Assembly: GCF_020483305.1 (NCBI RefSeq)
Contig: NZ_JACWAB010000002.1
Span: forward strand, 1 to 64,000
Direction of reading: 5' to 3'
DNA length: 64,000 nt
Origin: Arthrobacter sp. UM1
GTDB taxonomy: Bacteria; Actinomycetota; Actinomycetes; Actinomycetales; Micrococcaceae
Part shown: one piece after another, positions 27,051-35,360 of the stretch
Layout: every line of letters begins with the position of its first letter
How positions within the stretch are numbered: position 1 is the stretch's first letter
The notes under the pieces: model-generated
Seen by the model: only the letters and a program-made list of their open reading frames with translations
Database searches by the model: none
What the model was told of the DNA's origin: nothing
Position numbers and translations under genes: made by a program

Positions 27051-27151
27051 CATGCCTGCGGGACGTGCAAGACTCCAGGTGTCGGCTTCGGCCGTCCGTT
27101 CCTGACCCGCGCCCGTCTCTGCCAGGCGGAGCGCCCATCGAGGGAGACCGC

Positions 27152-27646
27152 ATGCGCACGCTAGTCCTCAACGCAGGCTTCGAGCCGCTGGCCGTGGTGA
27201 CCTTCAAGAGAGCCATCGTGCTGGTGCTCCACGGGAAGGCCACCGTGATCGCCCAAGACGACACGCCCGTCGTCGGGGTACGGGCCGACTACGCCCGGCC
27301 GAGCGTCATCCTGCTCAACCGGTACGTGCGCAGACCCTACCGGCGGGCCGTGACCGTGACGCGCCGCGGCGTGCTCCGGCGGGACCTCCACCGCTGTGCC
27401 TACTGCGGAGGGCATGCGACCACCGTGGACCACGTCCAGCCCCGCTCCCGCGGTGGAAAGGACGCATGGGAGAACCTTGTGGCCTGCTGCCTGCCCTGCA
27501 ACAACCGCAAGGGGGACCGAACGCTGGAGAGCCTCGGCTGGAGGTTGGGGTTCGAGCCGAAGGAGCCGCACGGTCCCGTCTGGCACATCAAGGAGCTCGA
27601 GAAGCCCGCCGAGGCCTGGGAGGAGTTCCTCGCCCCGGCGGCGTGA
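27152..27646 (+). CDS. HNH endonuclease family protein
   Basis: A 164-residue protein. The N-terminal half (MRTLVLNAGFEPLAVVTFKRAIVLVLHGKA) is the conserved module that precedes the nuclease in this family; the C-terminal half has HRCAYCGG, TTVDHVQPRSRGGKDAWENLVACCLPCNNRKG, i.e. two CxxC zinc pairs around the His-Asn-His core. AGGGAGA lies before the ATG at 27152. This small HNH protein is nearly universal in actinobacteria and bacteroidetes as a housekeeping gene of unknown role; it is not part of a restriction system here. Confidence 0.9.
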   Translation: MRTLVLNAGFEPLAVVTFKRAIVLVLHGKATVIAQDDTPVVGVRADYARPSVILLNRYVRRPYRRAVTVTRRGVLRRDLHRCAYCGGHATTVDHVQPRSRGGKDAWENLVACCLPCNNRKGDRTLESLGWRLGFEPKEPHGPVWHIKELEKPAEAWEEFLAPAA

Positions 27647-27720
27647 GGTCCGCGCCGTGCGAGGTGCCATCCGCGCCGTGTGAGGTTCGGGCCTGGTGCC
27701 TGCCTGCGGCGTGTGAGGCG

Positions 27721-28620
27721 TTACTCGCCGGGGTGCGTGAGGCGGCGGACGAACTGCTGGGTGCGCGCCTGCGCGGGACGGCCCAGGACCTCCGAGGCCG
27801 CTCCGCTCTCGACGACGACGCCCTGGTCCATGAACACGACCTGCGAGGCCACCTGCCGGGCGAACTGCAGCTCGTGGGTCACGATGAGCATGGTCCAGCC
27901 CTGTTCGGCGAGCTCCCGGATGACGCGCAGGACGTCCCCCACGAGCTCGGGGTCCAGGGCGGAGGTGGGCTCGTCGAAGAGGAGGAGCGCAGGCCTCAGG
28001 GCGAGGGCGCGCACGATGCCCACGCGCTGCTGCTGTCCTCCGGAGAGCTCGTGCGGGTAGGCGTCCGCCTTGTCCCGCAGCCCCACGCGGGCCAGGAGGT
28101 CGAGGGCCTCCGCCTTCGCCTCCTCCCGGTTCCGCTTCTGGACGAGGATGGGCCCCTCGATGACGTTCTGGAGCACGGTGCGGTGGGGGAAGAGGTTGTA
28201 CTGCTGGAAGACCATCGCCGTCGCGCGCTGGAGGTCCGCCTCGCGGCGCCTCCGCTCCCTGGGGGAGACCCGCTCCGAGAAGTCCACGGAGACGGGCTCC
28301 GCGACGCCCTCGGCCCCGCTGAAGCGGATGACCCCGGCGTCCGGCTCCTCGAGGCCGATGAGGCAGCGGAGGATGGTCGTCTTGCCGGATCCGGAGGGGC
28401 CGATGAGGGCGACGACGTCGCCGCGCTCGACGGTGAGGTCGATGTCCCTCAGGACCGTGTGGTCTCCGAAGGACTTGGCGAGGCCGCGGACGGAGAGGAA
28501 CGGCTCGCCGCCGTTCGGGCGGGAGGCGTTCTCGGCGGCGCCGTTCGGACGGGCGCCGTCCTCGCGGGAGACGCCCCTCCGGCCGCGGGCGGACGGGGAT
28601 GCTGCGCTACTTGGCGACAT
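27721..28620 (-). CDS. Polar amino acid (cystine-type) ABC transporter ATP-binding protein
   Basis: A 299-residue GlnQ/TcyC-like ATPase. Residues 1-40 are a disordered Ser/Gly/Arg-rich lead. Walker A is GPSGSGKTT, the Q-loop follows in VFQQYNLFPHRTVLQN, the signature is LSGGQQQRV, Walker B is LLLFDEPTSALDPE and the switch His is in VTHELQFA. About 15 extra residues (EPVSVDFSERVSPRERRRREAD) sit between Walker A and the Q-loop. The start overlaps the permease stop by 14 bases. Last gene of a binding protein-permease-ATPase operon. Confidence 0.92.
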   Translation of the reverse strand: MSPSSAASPSARGRRGVSREDGARPNGAAENASRPNGGEPFLSVRGLAKSFGDHTVLRDIDLTVERGDVVALIGPSGSGKTTILRCLIGLEEPDAGVIRFSGAEGVAEPVSVDFSERVSPRERRRREADLQRATAMVFQQYNLFPHRTVLQNVIEGPILVQKRNREEAKAEALDLLARVGLRDKADAYPHELSGGQQQRVGIVRALALRPALLLFDEPTSALDPELVGDVLRVIRELAEQGWTMLIVTHELQFARQVASQVVFMDQGVVVESGAASEVLGRPAQARTQQFVRRLTHPGE

Positions 28621-29272
28621 GGCGGGAGAGCCTCCGCTCGATGAAGGGCTGCGGCACGGACAGGGCCATGCAGATGATCCAGTAGATGAGGCCCGCCTCC
28701 ATGTAGATGAGGAGGAACTCGTTGGAGAAGGCCGCCACGTCCTGGGCCTTGCGGAACAGCTCGGCCACGGTGACGAGCGAGGCGAGCGAGGTGTCCTTGA
28801 CGAGCGAGATGAACGTGTTGGACAGCGGCGGCACCGAGAGGCGCGCGGCCTGCGGGAGGATGACGCGCCGGAGCGTGAGGGAGCGGCTCATGCCGATGGT
28901 GTGCGCTGCCTCCCACTGCCCGCGGGGCACGGACTCGATGGCCGCGCGGATGACCTCGGCCGCGTAGCCGCCCACGTTCATGGACAGCGCGATGGTGATG
29001 GTGGTCCAGGGGTCCAGCGTGATGCCGAGGTTCGGCAGCCCGTAGAAGATGACGAAGAGCTGGACGAGCATCGGCGTGCCCCGGATGACCGAGACGTACG
29101 CGCGGGAGAGCCACGCGAGCGGCGTCACGCGGCTGATCCGCATGACGGCCAGGACCAGCGCGATCACGAGTCCCAGCGCGAAGGACAGGAGCGCCAGCGG
29201 GATGGTGACGAGCAGGCCCGCCTTGAGGATCGGCCAGAAGGACTGGAGGACCAGCTCCCAGTTCGGGGTCAC
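28607..29272 (-). CDS. Polar amino acid (cystine-type) ABC transporter permease
   Basis: A 221-residue permease with about five transmembrane helices and the HisMQ motif EAAHTIGMSRSLTLRRVILPQAARLSVPPLSN, the loop that docks on the ATPase. GTG at 29272 forms a GTGA overlap with the binding-protein stop, the mark of coupled translation; the longer open frame upstream is the reverse face of the binding-protein gene. It should form a homodimer. Confidence 0.92.
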   Translation of the reverse strand: MTPNWELVLQSFWPILKAGLLVTIPLALLSFALGLVIALVLAVMRISRVTPLAWLSRAYVSVIRGTPMLVQLFVIFYGLPNLGITLDPWTTITIALSMNVGGYAAEVIRAAIESVPRGQWEAAHTIGMSRSLTLRRVILPQAARLSVPPLSNTFISLVKDTSLASLVTVAELFRKAQDVAAFSNEFLLIYMEAGLIYWIICMALSVPQPFIERRLSRHVAK

Positions 29273-30054
29273 GCCTTCTCCGAGACGTCCGTGCCGAAGT
29301 ACTTCTTGGAGAGCTTGGCGAGCGTGCCGTTCTTCTTGAGCGTCTCGAGCGCCTTGTTCACGGCGTCCCGCAGCTCCGTCTCGTCCTTGCGGAACATGAG
29401 GGCGGAGGCGCTCTCCGTCTTGTCCTCGGCCACGATCTTGACGCCGGCGGCCGGGTTGGACTTGAGGTAGTCGAGGACCGTCAGCTTGTCGTTGACCGTG
29501 GCCTCGACCCGGCCCTGCTTGACGAGCTCGACCGACTGCGCCCACCCCTCGACGGGGGTGATGACGGCGCCGGCCTCCTTAGCCTGCTTGCCGAAGTTCG
29601 AGGTGGAGGACTGGGCGAGCTTCTTGCCCTTCAGGTCCGCGAAGCTCGAGATGGAGGAGTCCGCCTTGGCCACGACCACGCCCTTGGAGTGCGAGTACGG
29701 GGTGGAGAAGATGTACTTCTGCTCGCGCTCGGGGTTGATGCCGACCTGGTTGGCGATGACGTCGAACCGCCGGGCGTCCAGCCCTGCGAAGATCGCGTCC
29801 CACTGCGTCTCCTGGTACTCGGCCTTGACGCCGAGCTGCTGGGCGACGGCGTTCATGACGTCCACGTCATACCCGGAGAGGGGCGATCCCGCCTGGGCGT
29901 GGAACGTGAAGGGCTTGTAGGTGCCCTCGGTGCCCACCTTGATGGAGCCCGCCTTCTTGATCGAGTCCACGCTGGCCTTGTTCTGGCCGCACGCCGCGAG
30001 GGCCAGGGAGGCGATCGAGGCGAGTCCGAGCGCGGAGAATTGACGGCGGTTCAT
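29269..30054 (-). CDS. Cystine-type amino acid ABC transporter binding lipoprotein
   Basis: A 261-residue lipoprotein, lipobox LALAAC (Cys about residue 23). The SBP_bac_3 fold has VGTEGTYKPFTFHAQAGSPLSGYDVDVMNAVAQQLGVKAEYQETQWDAIFAGLDARRFDVIANQVGI and later STSNFGKQAKEAGA and VEGWAQSVELVKQGRVEATVNDK. The TEGTY start, the LDARRFDV segment and the NQVGI run are close to TcyA cystine-binding proteins as I remember them, so cystine is the best guess. The start at 30054 has AAAGAAG upstream. No S-box or T-box leader is apparent. Confidence 0.86.
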   Translation of the reverse strand: MNRRQFSALGLASIASLALAACGQNKASVDSIKKAGSIKVGTEGTYKPFTFHAQAGSPLSGYDVDVMNAVAQQLGVKAEYQETQWDAIFAGLDARRFDVIANQVGINPEREQKYIFSTPYSHSKGVVVAKADSSISSFADLKGKKLAQSSTSNFGKQAKEAGAVITPVEGWAQSVELVKQGRVEATVNDKLTVLDYLKSNPAAGVKIVAEDKTESASALMFRKDETELRDAVNKALETLKKNGTLAKLSKKYFGTDVSEKA

Positions 30055-30178
30055 GCGAGCTTCTTTCTGAGCGGGGGCGCGGTGCTCCGGGCGGGTCCGG
30101 AGCGCGACAGCGAGCAAACGTCGCTGAGGGAAAACCACGTCAACCCTAGCCCTATTCCCCGCGGCTCAGACAGTCAGT

Positions 30179-30193
30179 GTTACGAAATGTTAC
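30179..30193. promoter_or_regulatory. GTTAC direct repeat in divergent promoter
   Basis: GTTAC, GAAAT, GTTAC: two identical pentamers one helical turn apart, read as GTAAC repeats on the minus strand. They lie between the divergent cystine-type importer and the ABC exporter. A regulator site of the MtrA kind is possible but unproven. Confidence 0.3.
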
Positions 30194-30260
30194 GAGCGTT
30201 CGGCGGGGGCGGAATCCCGCCGGCTGGCCCGACGCGGAGCGGATAATGGTGCCGGTGAGC

Positions 30261-32111
30261 ATGGAACGCGCGGCAATGCACCAGATGATGAGGTCGAGCC
30301 GGGACGGCGAGGCCCGTCCCGTCTCCCGCGAGACCATGCGGCGGATCTTCGCGTTCGCCAAGCCCTACCGCGGGCGGCTCGCGGCCTTCCTGGCGGTCTC
30401 CCTCCTCTCGGCTCTGCTCTCCGTGCTGACGCCTGTCCTGGCCGGCCGCGTGGTGGACCAGATGGTCCTGGGCGGGGACCGCGGGGTGATCGTGCTCATC
30501 GCCTCGGTCATCGCCGTCGTCGCCCTCGTGGACGCCGGGGTGGGGCTGCTGGGGCGCTGGCTGTCCGCGGCGATCGGCGAGGACGTCATCCTGGACCTGC
30601 GGACCCGGGTCTACGACCACGTCCAGCGCATGCCCGTGGCGTTCTTCATGCGGACCCGGACGGGCGCGCTTGTCTCCCGGCTCAACGCGGACGTGCTCGG
30701 GGCGCAGCGGGCGTTCGCGACGACGCTCTCCGGCGTGGTCACCAACGCCGTCACCGTGCTCCTGACGCTCGGGGTCATGGTGAGCAAGTCCTGGCTCGTG
30801 GCGGTCCTGACGCTCGTGCTGCTGCCGGTGTTCCTGCTGCCCTCGCGCCGGATCGGCGGGCGGCTCGCGGGCCTGCGGCGCGAGGCGAGCGACCACAACG
30901 CCGCGATGACCACCCAGATGACCGAGCGCTTCTCCGCGCCGGGCGCCACGCTCGTCAAGCTCTTCGGCAGCCCCCGCGCCGAGTCCCGCGAGTTCGAGGC
31001 GAGGGCGCGCCGCGTGAGGGACATCGGCGTGAAGTCCTCCCTCATGCAGCAGGTCTTCCTCACGCTGCTGACGCTCGTCTCCGCGCTGGCGCTCGCGCTC
31101 GTCTACGGCGTGGGCGGCTGGTTCGCGGTGGACGGGACGCTCAACCCCGGCGACGTCGTGGTCCTGGCCCTCCTCCTGACGCGCCTCTACGGCCCGCTGA
31201 CGCAGCTCTCCAACGCCCGCGCGGACCTCATGGGCGCGGCGGTGAGCTTCGAGCGGGTGTTCGAGATCCTCGACCTCGCGCCCCTCATCCGAGAGCGCGA
31301 CGACGCCAGGCCGCTCCCTCCCGCGCCCCTCGGCCTCGCCTTCAAGGATGTGCGCTTCGCCTATCCCAGCGCCCAGGACGTGTCCCTCGCCTCGCTCGAG
31401 TCCGTGGCCGTGCTGGACACCCGCGGCGGCGAGGAGGTCATCCACGGGGTGGACTTCGAGGTGCGCCCCGGCCAGACGGTGGCGCTCGTGGGCTCCTCGG
31501 GTGCGGGCAAGTCCACGATCGCGCAGCTCGCGGCACGGCTCTACGATGTGACGTCCGGCTCGGTGCGGCTCGGCGGCGTCGACGTCCGGGACCTCACGTT
31601 CGAGGCCCTGCGCGAGGGGATCGGCATGGTGACCCAGGACGGTCACCTCTTCCACGAGTCCATCCGCGCGAACATCGCGCTCTCGAAGCCGGACGCGAGC
31701 GACGGCGAGCTCTGGGCCGCCCTCCGCGGAGCCCGGCTCGAGGACCTGGTCCGCTCCCTGCCGGACGGCCTGGACACGATCGTGGGCGAGCGCGGCTACC
31801 GGCTCTCCGGGGGCGAGCGCCAGCGCATGACGATCGCCCGCGTGCTCCTCTCCCGTCCCGGCGTGGTCATCCTCGACGAGGCGACGGCGGCGCTCGACTC
31901 CACCAACGAGGCCGCGGTCCAAGCCGCCCTGGGGGAGGCGCTCGAGGGCCGGACCGCGCTCGTCATCGCCCACCGCCTCTCCACGGTGCGGACGGCGGAC
32001 GAGATCCTCGTCATCGAGGGCGGCCGCATCGCCGAGCGCGGCACGCACGCGGAGCTGATGGCCCGCGGAGGCCGGTACGAAGAGCTGTACCGGACGCAGT
32101 TCGCGGAGTAA
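30261..32111 (+). CDS. ABC exporter, fused membrane and ATPase domains (ABCB type)
   Basis: A 616-residue half-transporter. Six transmembrane helices (about 35-330) precede an ATPase with GSSGAGKSTIAQLAARLYD (Walker A), MVTQDGHLFHESIRANIA (Q-loop), RLSGGERQRM (signature), VVILDEATAALD (Walker B) and IAHRLST (switch). It should act as a homodimer, exporting lipids, peptides or drugs; the substrate is not indicated. Start choice is ambiguous: ATG at 30246 overlaps a GATAAT -10 candidate (30242-30247), so ATG 30261 is preferred, with a short leader. An extra Gln/Ser/Leu insert (SAQDVSLASLESVAVLDTRGGE) sits before the ATPase core. Confidence 0.9.
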   Translation: MERAAMHQMMRSSRDGEARPVSRETMRRIFAFAKPYRGRLAAFLAVSLLSALLSVLTPVLAGRVVDQMVLGGDRGVIVLIASVIAVVALVDAGVGLLGRWLSAAIGEDVILDLRTRVYDHVQRMPVAFFMRTRTGALVSRLNADVLGAQRAFATTLSGVVTNAVTVLLTLGVMVSKSWLVAVLTLVLLPVFLLPSRRIGGRLAGLRREASDHNAAMTTQMTERFSAPGATLVKLFGSPRAESREFEARARRVRDIGVKSSLMQQVFLTLLTLVSALALALVYGVGGWFAVDGTLNPGDVVVLALLLTRLYGPLTQLSNARADLMGAAVSFERVFEILDLAPLIRERDDARPLPPAPLGLAFKDVRFAYPSAQDVSLASLESVAVLDTRGGEEVIHGVDFEVRPGQTVALVGSSGAGKSTIAQLAARLYDVTSGSVRLGGVDVRDLTFEALREGIGMVTQDGHLFHESIRANIALSKPDASDGELWAALRGARLEDLVRSLPDGLDTIVGERGYRLSGGERQRMTIARVLLSRPGVVILDEATAALDSTNEAAVQAALGEALEGRTALVIAHRLSTVRTADEILVIEGGRIAERGTHAELMARGGRYEELYRTQFAE

Positions 32112-32120
32112 AAGATCCGT

Positions 32121-32140
32121 TCTGCCCGAATTCGGGCAGA
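32121..32140 (+). terminator. Perfect 20-bp palindrome after the ABC exporter
   Basis: TCTGCCCGAATTCGGGCAGA followed by TTCTT. It lies nine bases after the exporter stop and can fold as an 8-bp stem with an AATT loop, so it is probably the exporter's terminator. It could also be a dimeric regulator site for the downstream gene. Confidence 0.6.
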
Positions 32141-32172
32141 TTCTTGGAGATTCCGGATCCCTCTCCAAGAAT
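32140..32172 (+). repeat. Inverted repeat covering the start of the small pre-glmS gene
   Basis: ATTCTTGGAGA (32140-32150), 11-base loop, TCTCCAAGAAT (32162-32172): 11 perfect pairs. The right arm contains the AT of the first ATG (32171). The TTGGAGA arm could also shield ribosome-binding sequence. Confidence 0.65.
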
Positions 32173-32440
32173 GGCAGTCATGTCAGACCGGGAGCTCGTC
32201 GAGCGGATCGCCCAGACCACGGGCCTGCCGCCGAATGTCGCGGAGCGAGTGGTGGACGACGTGCTCGCGTGGCACTCCGAGTCCGTCGAGGACTACGTGA
32301 GGCGCCGCCACGCCCGTCTCCAGCTGTTCGGGACACGGAACGCCGAGGCGTTCCGGACCATCGCGGAGGAGCTGAGGCAGCGGCCCTTCGCCGCGCCCGA
32401 GCTCTCGGAGCGCCAGCTGCGGCGCATCGTCTACGGGTGA
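32171..32440 (+). CDS. Small uncharacterised protein co-transcribed with glmS
   Basis: An 89-residue (86 if it starts at ATG 32180) all-helical charged protein, ELVERIAQTTGLPPNVAERVVDDVLAWHSESVEDYVRRRHARLQLFGTRNAEAFRTIAEELRQRPFAAPELSERQLRRIVYG. I recognise no family. The first half resembles a small helix bundle or a histone-like dimer segment, and the second half ends with a basic helix; nucleic acid binding is a guess only. Its stop is 10 bases before the glmS ATG, so the pair is an operon. Its own start sits in a hairpin, which hints at translational control. Confidence 0.62.
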   Translation: MAVMSDRELVERIAQTTGLPPNVAERVVDDVLAWHSESVEDYVRRRHARLQLFGTRNAEAFRTIAEELRQRPFAAPELSERQLRRIVYG

Positions 32441-32450
32441 GGAGAGACCC

Positions 32451-34286
32451 ATGTGCGGAATCGTCGGATACATCGGCGGCCAGCCGGCCGCGCCCTTCCT
32501 GGTGGAGGGCCTGACCCGCCTCGAGTACCGCGGCTACGACTCGGCGGGCATCGCCGTGCTCAGCCGCGACGCGAAGGCCAAGGAGAAGACCACGGCGGTG
32601 CGGACCGTGGGCCGCGTCCGGGAGCTCGAGGCCGCTCTGCCGAAGCGCCTGGCGGGCCGGGTCGGGATCGGGCACACCCGCTGGGCCACGCACGGCCCCG
32701 CCGCGGAGCGCAACGCCCACCCGCACCGGTCCGCGGACGGGCGCATCTCGGTGGTGCACAACGGCATCATCGACAACGCCGCGAGCCTCCGCGCCGCTCT
32801 CGAGGACGCGGGCGTCGAGTTCGCGAGCGACACCGACACGGAGGTCGTGGCCCACCTCGTGGCCCGCTCCGAGGCGGACAGCCTCGAGGCGGCCGTTCTC
32901 GAGGCGCTGGGGCGGGTCTCCGGGACCTATGCCCTGGCGGTCATGGACGAGCGGCACCCGGACAGGATCGTCGTGGCCCGCAGCGGCTCGCCGCTCATCA
33001 TCGGGGTGGGGGACAAGGAGATGTTCATCGCGAGCGACGCCGCCGCCCTCGTCCGGCACACGGACCGCGCGGTCCATCTCGACGACGGCGAGCTCGCGAC
33101 CGTCACCGCCACCGGATTCCACACCTTCGACCAGTACGCCAACGCCACCGAGCGGACGCCGGTCCAGCTCGCCGTCGCCGTCGAGGACCTCGAGCTGAGC
33201 GGTCACGAGCACTACATGTCCAAGGAGATGAGGGAGCAGCCCGAGGCGGCCGAGACGGTGCTGCGGGGGCGGCTCGACGAGCGGTTCGCCACCGCTCGGC
33301 TCGACGGGCTCATGCTGGACCCCCGCGAGCTGCGCTCCTTCCGGCGGGTCAAGATCCTCGGCTGCGGCTCCGCGTACTACGTGGGGCAGATGGGCGCGCA
33401 GATGATCGAGGACCTCGCCCGCATCCCCGCGGACGCCGAGGCCGCCTCCGAGTTCCGGTACCGGCAGCCGATCATCGAGACGGACACCCTGTATGTGGTG
33501 GTCAGCCAGAGCGGCGAGACGGCGGACACGGCGTTCGCGGTCAACGAGATCCGGCGCAAGGGCGGCCGGGTGGTGGGGCTCGTCAACGTCGTCGGCTCCA
33601 CGATCGCGAGGGAGGTCGACGGCGGGATCTACCTCCACGCCGGCCCCGAGATCGCGGTGGCGTCCACGAAGGCGCTCACGAACATGGGCCTCGCGTTCGG
33701 GCTCCTCGCCCTGCACCTGGGGCGCCTGCGGGACCTCTCCCACGCGGACGGCCTGCGCATCCTGCGGGGGCTCGAGCGGATTCCGGGGCAGATCCGCGAG
33801 GTGTTCGAGTCCGAGGAGCGGATCCGCGAGGTGGCCGGGCGCATCGCCGGCGCGCAGAGCGCGTTCTACATCGGGCGGGTCCGGGGCTTCCCGGTGGCCC
33901 GCGAAGGGGCGCAGAAGTTCAAGGAGATCAGCTACGTCCACGCGGAGGCCTACCAGACGAGCGAGCTGAAGCACGGGCCGCTCGCGCTCATCACGCCCGA
34001 GATGCCGACCATCGCCGTCATCCCCGACGACGAGCTCGCCGAGCGCAACATCGCCGCCGCCGAGCAGGTCCTGGCGCGGAAGGGGCCGCTCGTGGCCGTC
34101 TCCCATCCGGGGGTGGACCTGGCCCGGCTCGGCGTCGAGACGATCACCGTGCCGAAGAACGAGCCCGAGCTCGATCCGATCCTCCTCACCATCCCCACGC
34201 AGCTGCTGGCCTACCACGCGGCGGTGGCGCTGGGGCACGACGTGGACAAGCCGAGGAACCTCGCCAAGTCCGTGACGGTGGAGTAG
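32451..34286 (+). CDS. glmS: Glutamine-fructose-6-phosphate aminotransferase (isomerising)
   Basis: A 611-residue enzyme making glucosamine-6-phosphate, the entry step to peptidoglycan amino sugars. Residue 2 Cys (MCGIVGYIGG) is the N-terminal nucleophile of the glutaminase; TRWATHG and HNGIIDN are its pocket. Two SIS domains follow: LGCGSAYYVGQMGA and VVSQSGETADTAFAVNE, then EGAQKFKEISYVHAEAYQTSELKHGPLALI and the C-terminal KPRNLAKSVTVE. GGAGAGA sits before the ATG. No glmS ribozyme is present upstream; the gene is instead preceded by the small helical gene. Confidence 0.97.
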   Translation: MCGIVGYIGGQPAAPFLVEGLTRLEYRGYDSAGIAVLSRDAKAKEKTTAVRTVGRVRELEAALPKRLAGRVGIGHTRWATHGPAAERNAHPHRSADGRISVVHNGIIDNAASLRAALEDAGVEFASDTDTEVVAHLVARSEADSLEAAVLEALGRVSGTYALAVMDERHPDRIVVARSGSPLIIGVGDKEMFIASDAAALVRHTDRAVHLDDGELATVTATGFHTFDQYANATERTPVQLAVAVEDLELSGHEHYMSKEMREQPEAAETVLRGRLDERFATARLDGLMLDPRELRSFRRVKILGCGSAYYVGQMGAQMIEDLARIPADAEAASEFRYRQPIIETDTLYVVVSQSGETADTAFAVNEIRRKGGRVVGLVNVVGSTIAREVDGGIYLHAGPEIAVASTKALTNMGLAFGLLALHLGRLRDLSHADGLRILRGLERIPGQIREVFESEERIREVAGRIAGAQSAFYIGRVRGFPVAREGAQKFKEISYVHAEAYQTSELKHGPLALITPEMPTIAVIPDDELAERNIAAAEQVLARKGPLVAVSHPGVDLARLGVETITVPKNEPELDPILLTIPTQLLAYHAAVALGHDVDKPRNLAKSVTVE

Positions 34287-34303
34287 GGGCCGTCGTCGTC
34301 GGC

Positions 34304-35212
34304 TCAGCCGAGGAGGTCCGGGAGGATGCGCTCGCGGAGCAGGGGCGCGAGGGCGTGGTCCTGGCCGTCCGAGCCCGCGACGCGCCCCGAGTCCAGAGCC
34401 TGGCGCTGAGCCGCGGGGGACAGGACGACAAGGTCCTCGATTTCGGCGGCGGGGCTGTACGGGGTGCCGGCGGGCACCTCGGCGGCGAAGTTCTCCGAGT
34501 AGAGCTCGAACCCGGCCTCGTTCGCGGGGCGCCCGCGCCAGGCGGTCTGGAAGCGGAAGGCCTCCGCGGGAAGGTCCAGGCCGAGCTCCTCGGCAAGCTC
34601 GCGGCGCGCCGCCTCGAGCGGGGTCTCGCCGGGCTCGGGCTTGCCGCCGGGCTGCATGAACGCCGTGGTTCCGCGCTTGCGGACGAGGACGAGCCCGCCG
34701 TCCGCCGTCGTGAGCTGAACCGCCGAGACCGCGATGACCGGCAGCTCGCGCGTCAGGCGCGTGGCGAGCGTGAGGTTCTTGGCGGGGCCGGAGACGCTCC
34801 ACGTCCACTCGAGCTCCGCCGGGCCGGGGGCCGCGAACTCGCCCGTGTACTGGTCCGGCTCGCACCAGTGGCTCGGCGTGTCCGCGCCGCTCGCGAGGGA
34901 GAGGCTGTGGAAGCGGCGGCCGTCGTCGAAGCAGACCTCGGCGCGCTCGCCCCGGACGCGCCACGTGTGGTTCCGGTAGACGGGCCGCGGCTCCTGGCCC
35001 TCGAGGGCCAGCTCGCCCTCCTCCCGGGACTCGAGGACGACGACGCCGGTGCCGTCTCCGGTGGGCGCCGCCGGGTCCGCGGACGGGACGCGCGTGAACG
35101 CGACCGTGCCCGTGAAACGCCCGTTCTGGCCGGTTCGCCGGTCCTCGATGCGCCGCTCCGCGCGCCACACGCCCTCGAGGTATCCGGCGAGATCGGCGAC
35201 GGGGTAGGGCAT
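34304..35212 (-). CDS. DUF6314-Nudix hydrolase fusion
   Basis: A 302-residue protein. Residues 1-155 match the DUF6314 pattern (VADLAGYLEGVWRAERRIEDRRTGQNGRFTGTVAF, DDGRRFHSL, HWCEPDQYTG). Residues about 165-300 are a Nudix domain with the box GGKPEPGETPLEAARRELAEELGL, complete in its metal-binding Glu residues. The Nudix half hydrolyses nucleoside diphosphate-X bonds; the N-terminal half is of unknown role, probably a small beta-barrel. AAAGGAAA precedes the ATG at 35212. Fusions like this occur in Micrococcaceae as far as I recall. Confidence 0.82.
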   Translation of the reverse strand: MPYPVADLAGYLEGVWRAERRIEDRRTGQNGRFTGTVAFTRVPSADPAAPTGDGTGVVVLESREEGELALEGQEPRPVYRNHTWRVRGERAEVCFDDGRRFHSLSLASGADTPSHWCEPDQYTGEFAAPGPAELEWTWSVSGPAKNLTLATRLTRELPVIAVSAVQLTTADGGLVLVRKRGTTAFMQPGGKPEPGETPLEAARRELAEELGLDLPAEAFRFQTAWRGRPANEAGFELYSENFAAEVPAGTPYSPAAEIEDLVVLSPAAQRQALDSGRVAGSDGQDHALAPLLRERILPDLLG

Positions 35213-35287
35213 GGGCGGTTTCCTTTCGGCGGGCCTCATCCGAGTAGACTGGACACTTGCGACGCTACCGCAGCGGAAGCGCCGCGG

Positions 35288-35360
35288 GCCCTAGTAGCTC
35301 AGTGGATAGAGCACGGCTCTCCTAAAGCCGGTGTCGGAGGTTCGATTCCTCTCTGGGGCA
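35288..35360 (+). tRNA. tRNA-Arg (CCT)
   Basis: Acceptor GCCCTAG pairs with CTGGGGC (one T-G pair), the D stem is GCTC/GAGC, and anticodon stem CGGCT/AGCCG has loop CTCCTAA (anticodon CCT at 35321-35323). The T loop is TTCGATT. No encoded CCA follows the A discriminator, unlike the other two tRNAs in the window. A TAGACT -10 candidate is at 35244. Confidence 0.96.

Noticed and set aside
27152-27646. HNH gene as part of a restriction-modification or defence system
   Set aside because: No methyltransferase or defence gene is nearby, and this small HNH family is a widespread housekeeping gene.
27636-27720. CRISPR-like array
   Set aside because: The units are too short, adjacent without spacers, and degenerate; no cas gene is present.
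30055-30260. S-box or T-box leader for the cystine-type importer
   Set aside because: No conserved blocks of either class could be found in this gap.
32101-32450. glmS ribozyme in front of glmS
   Set aside because: No conserved ribozyme core is seen; the space is filled by a coding gene and two simple hairpins.
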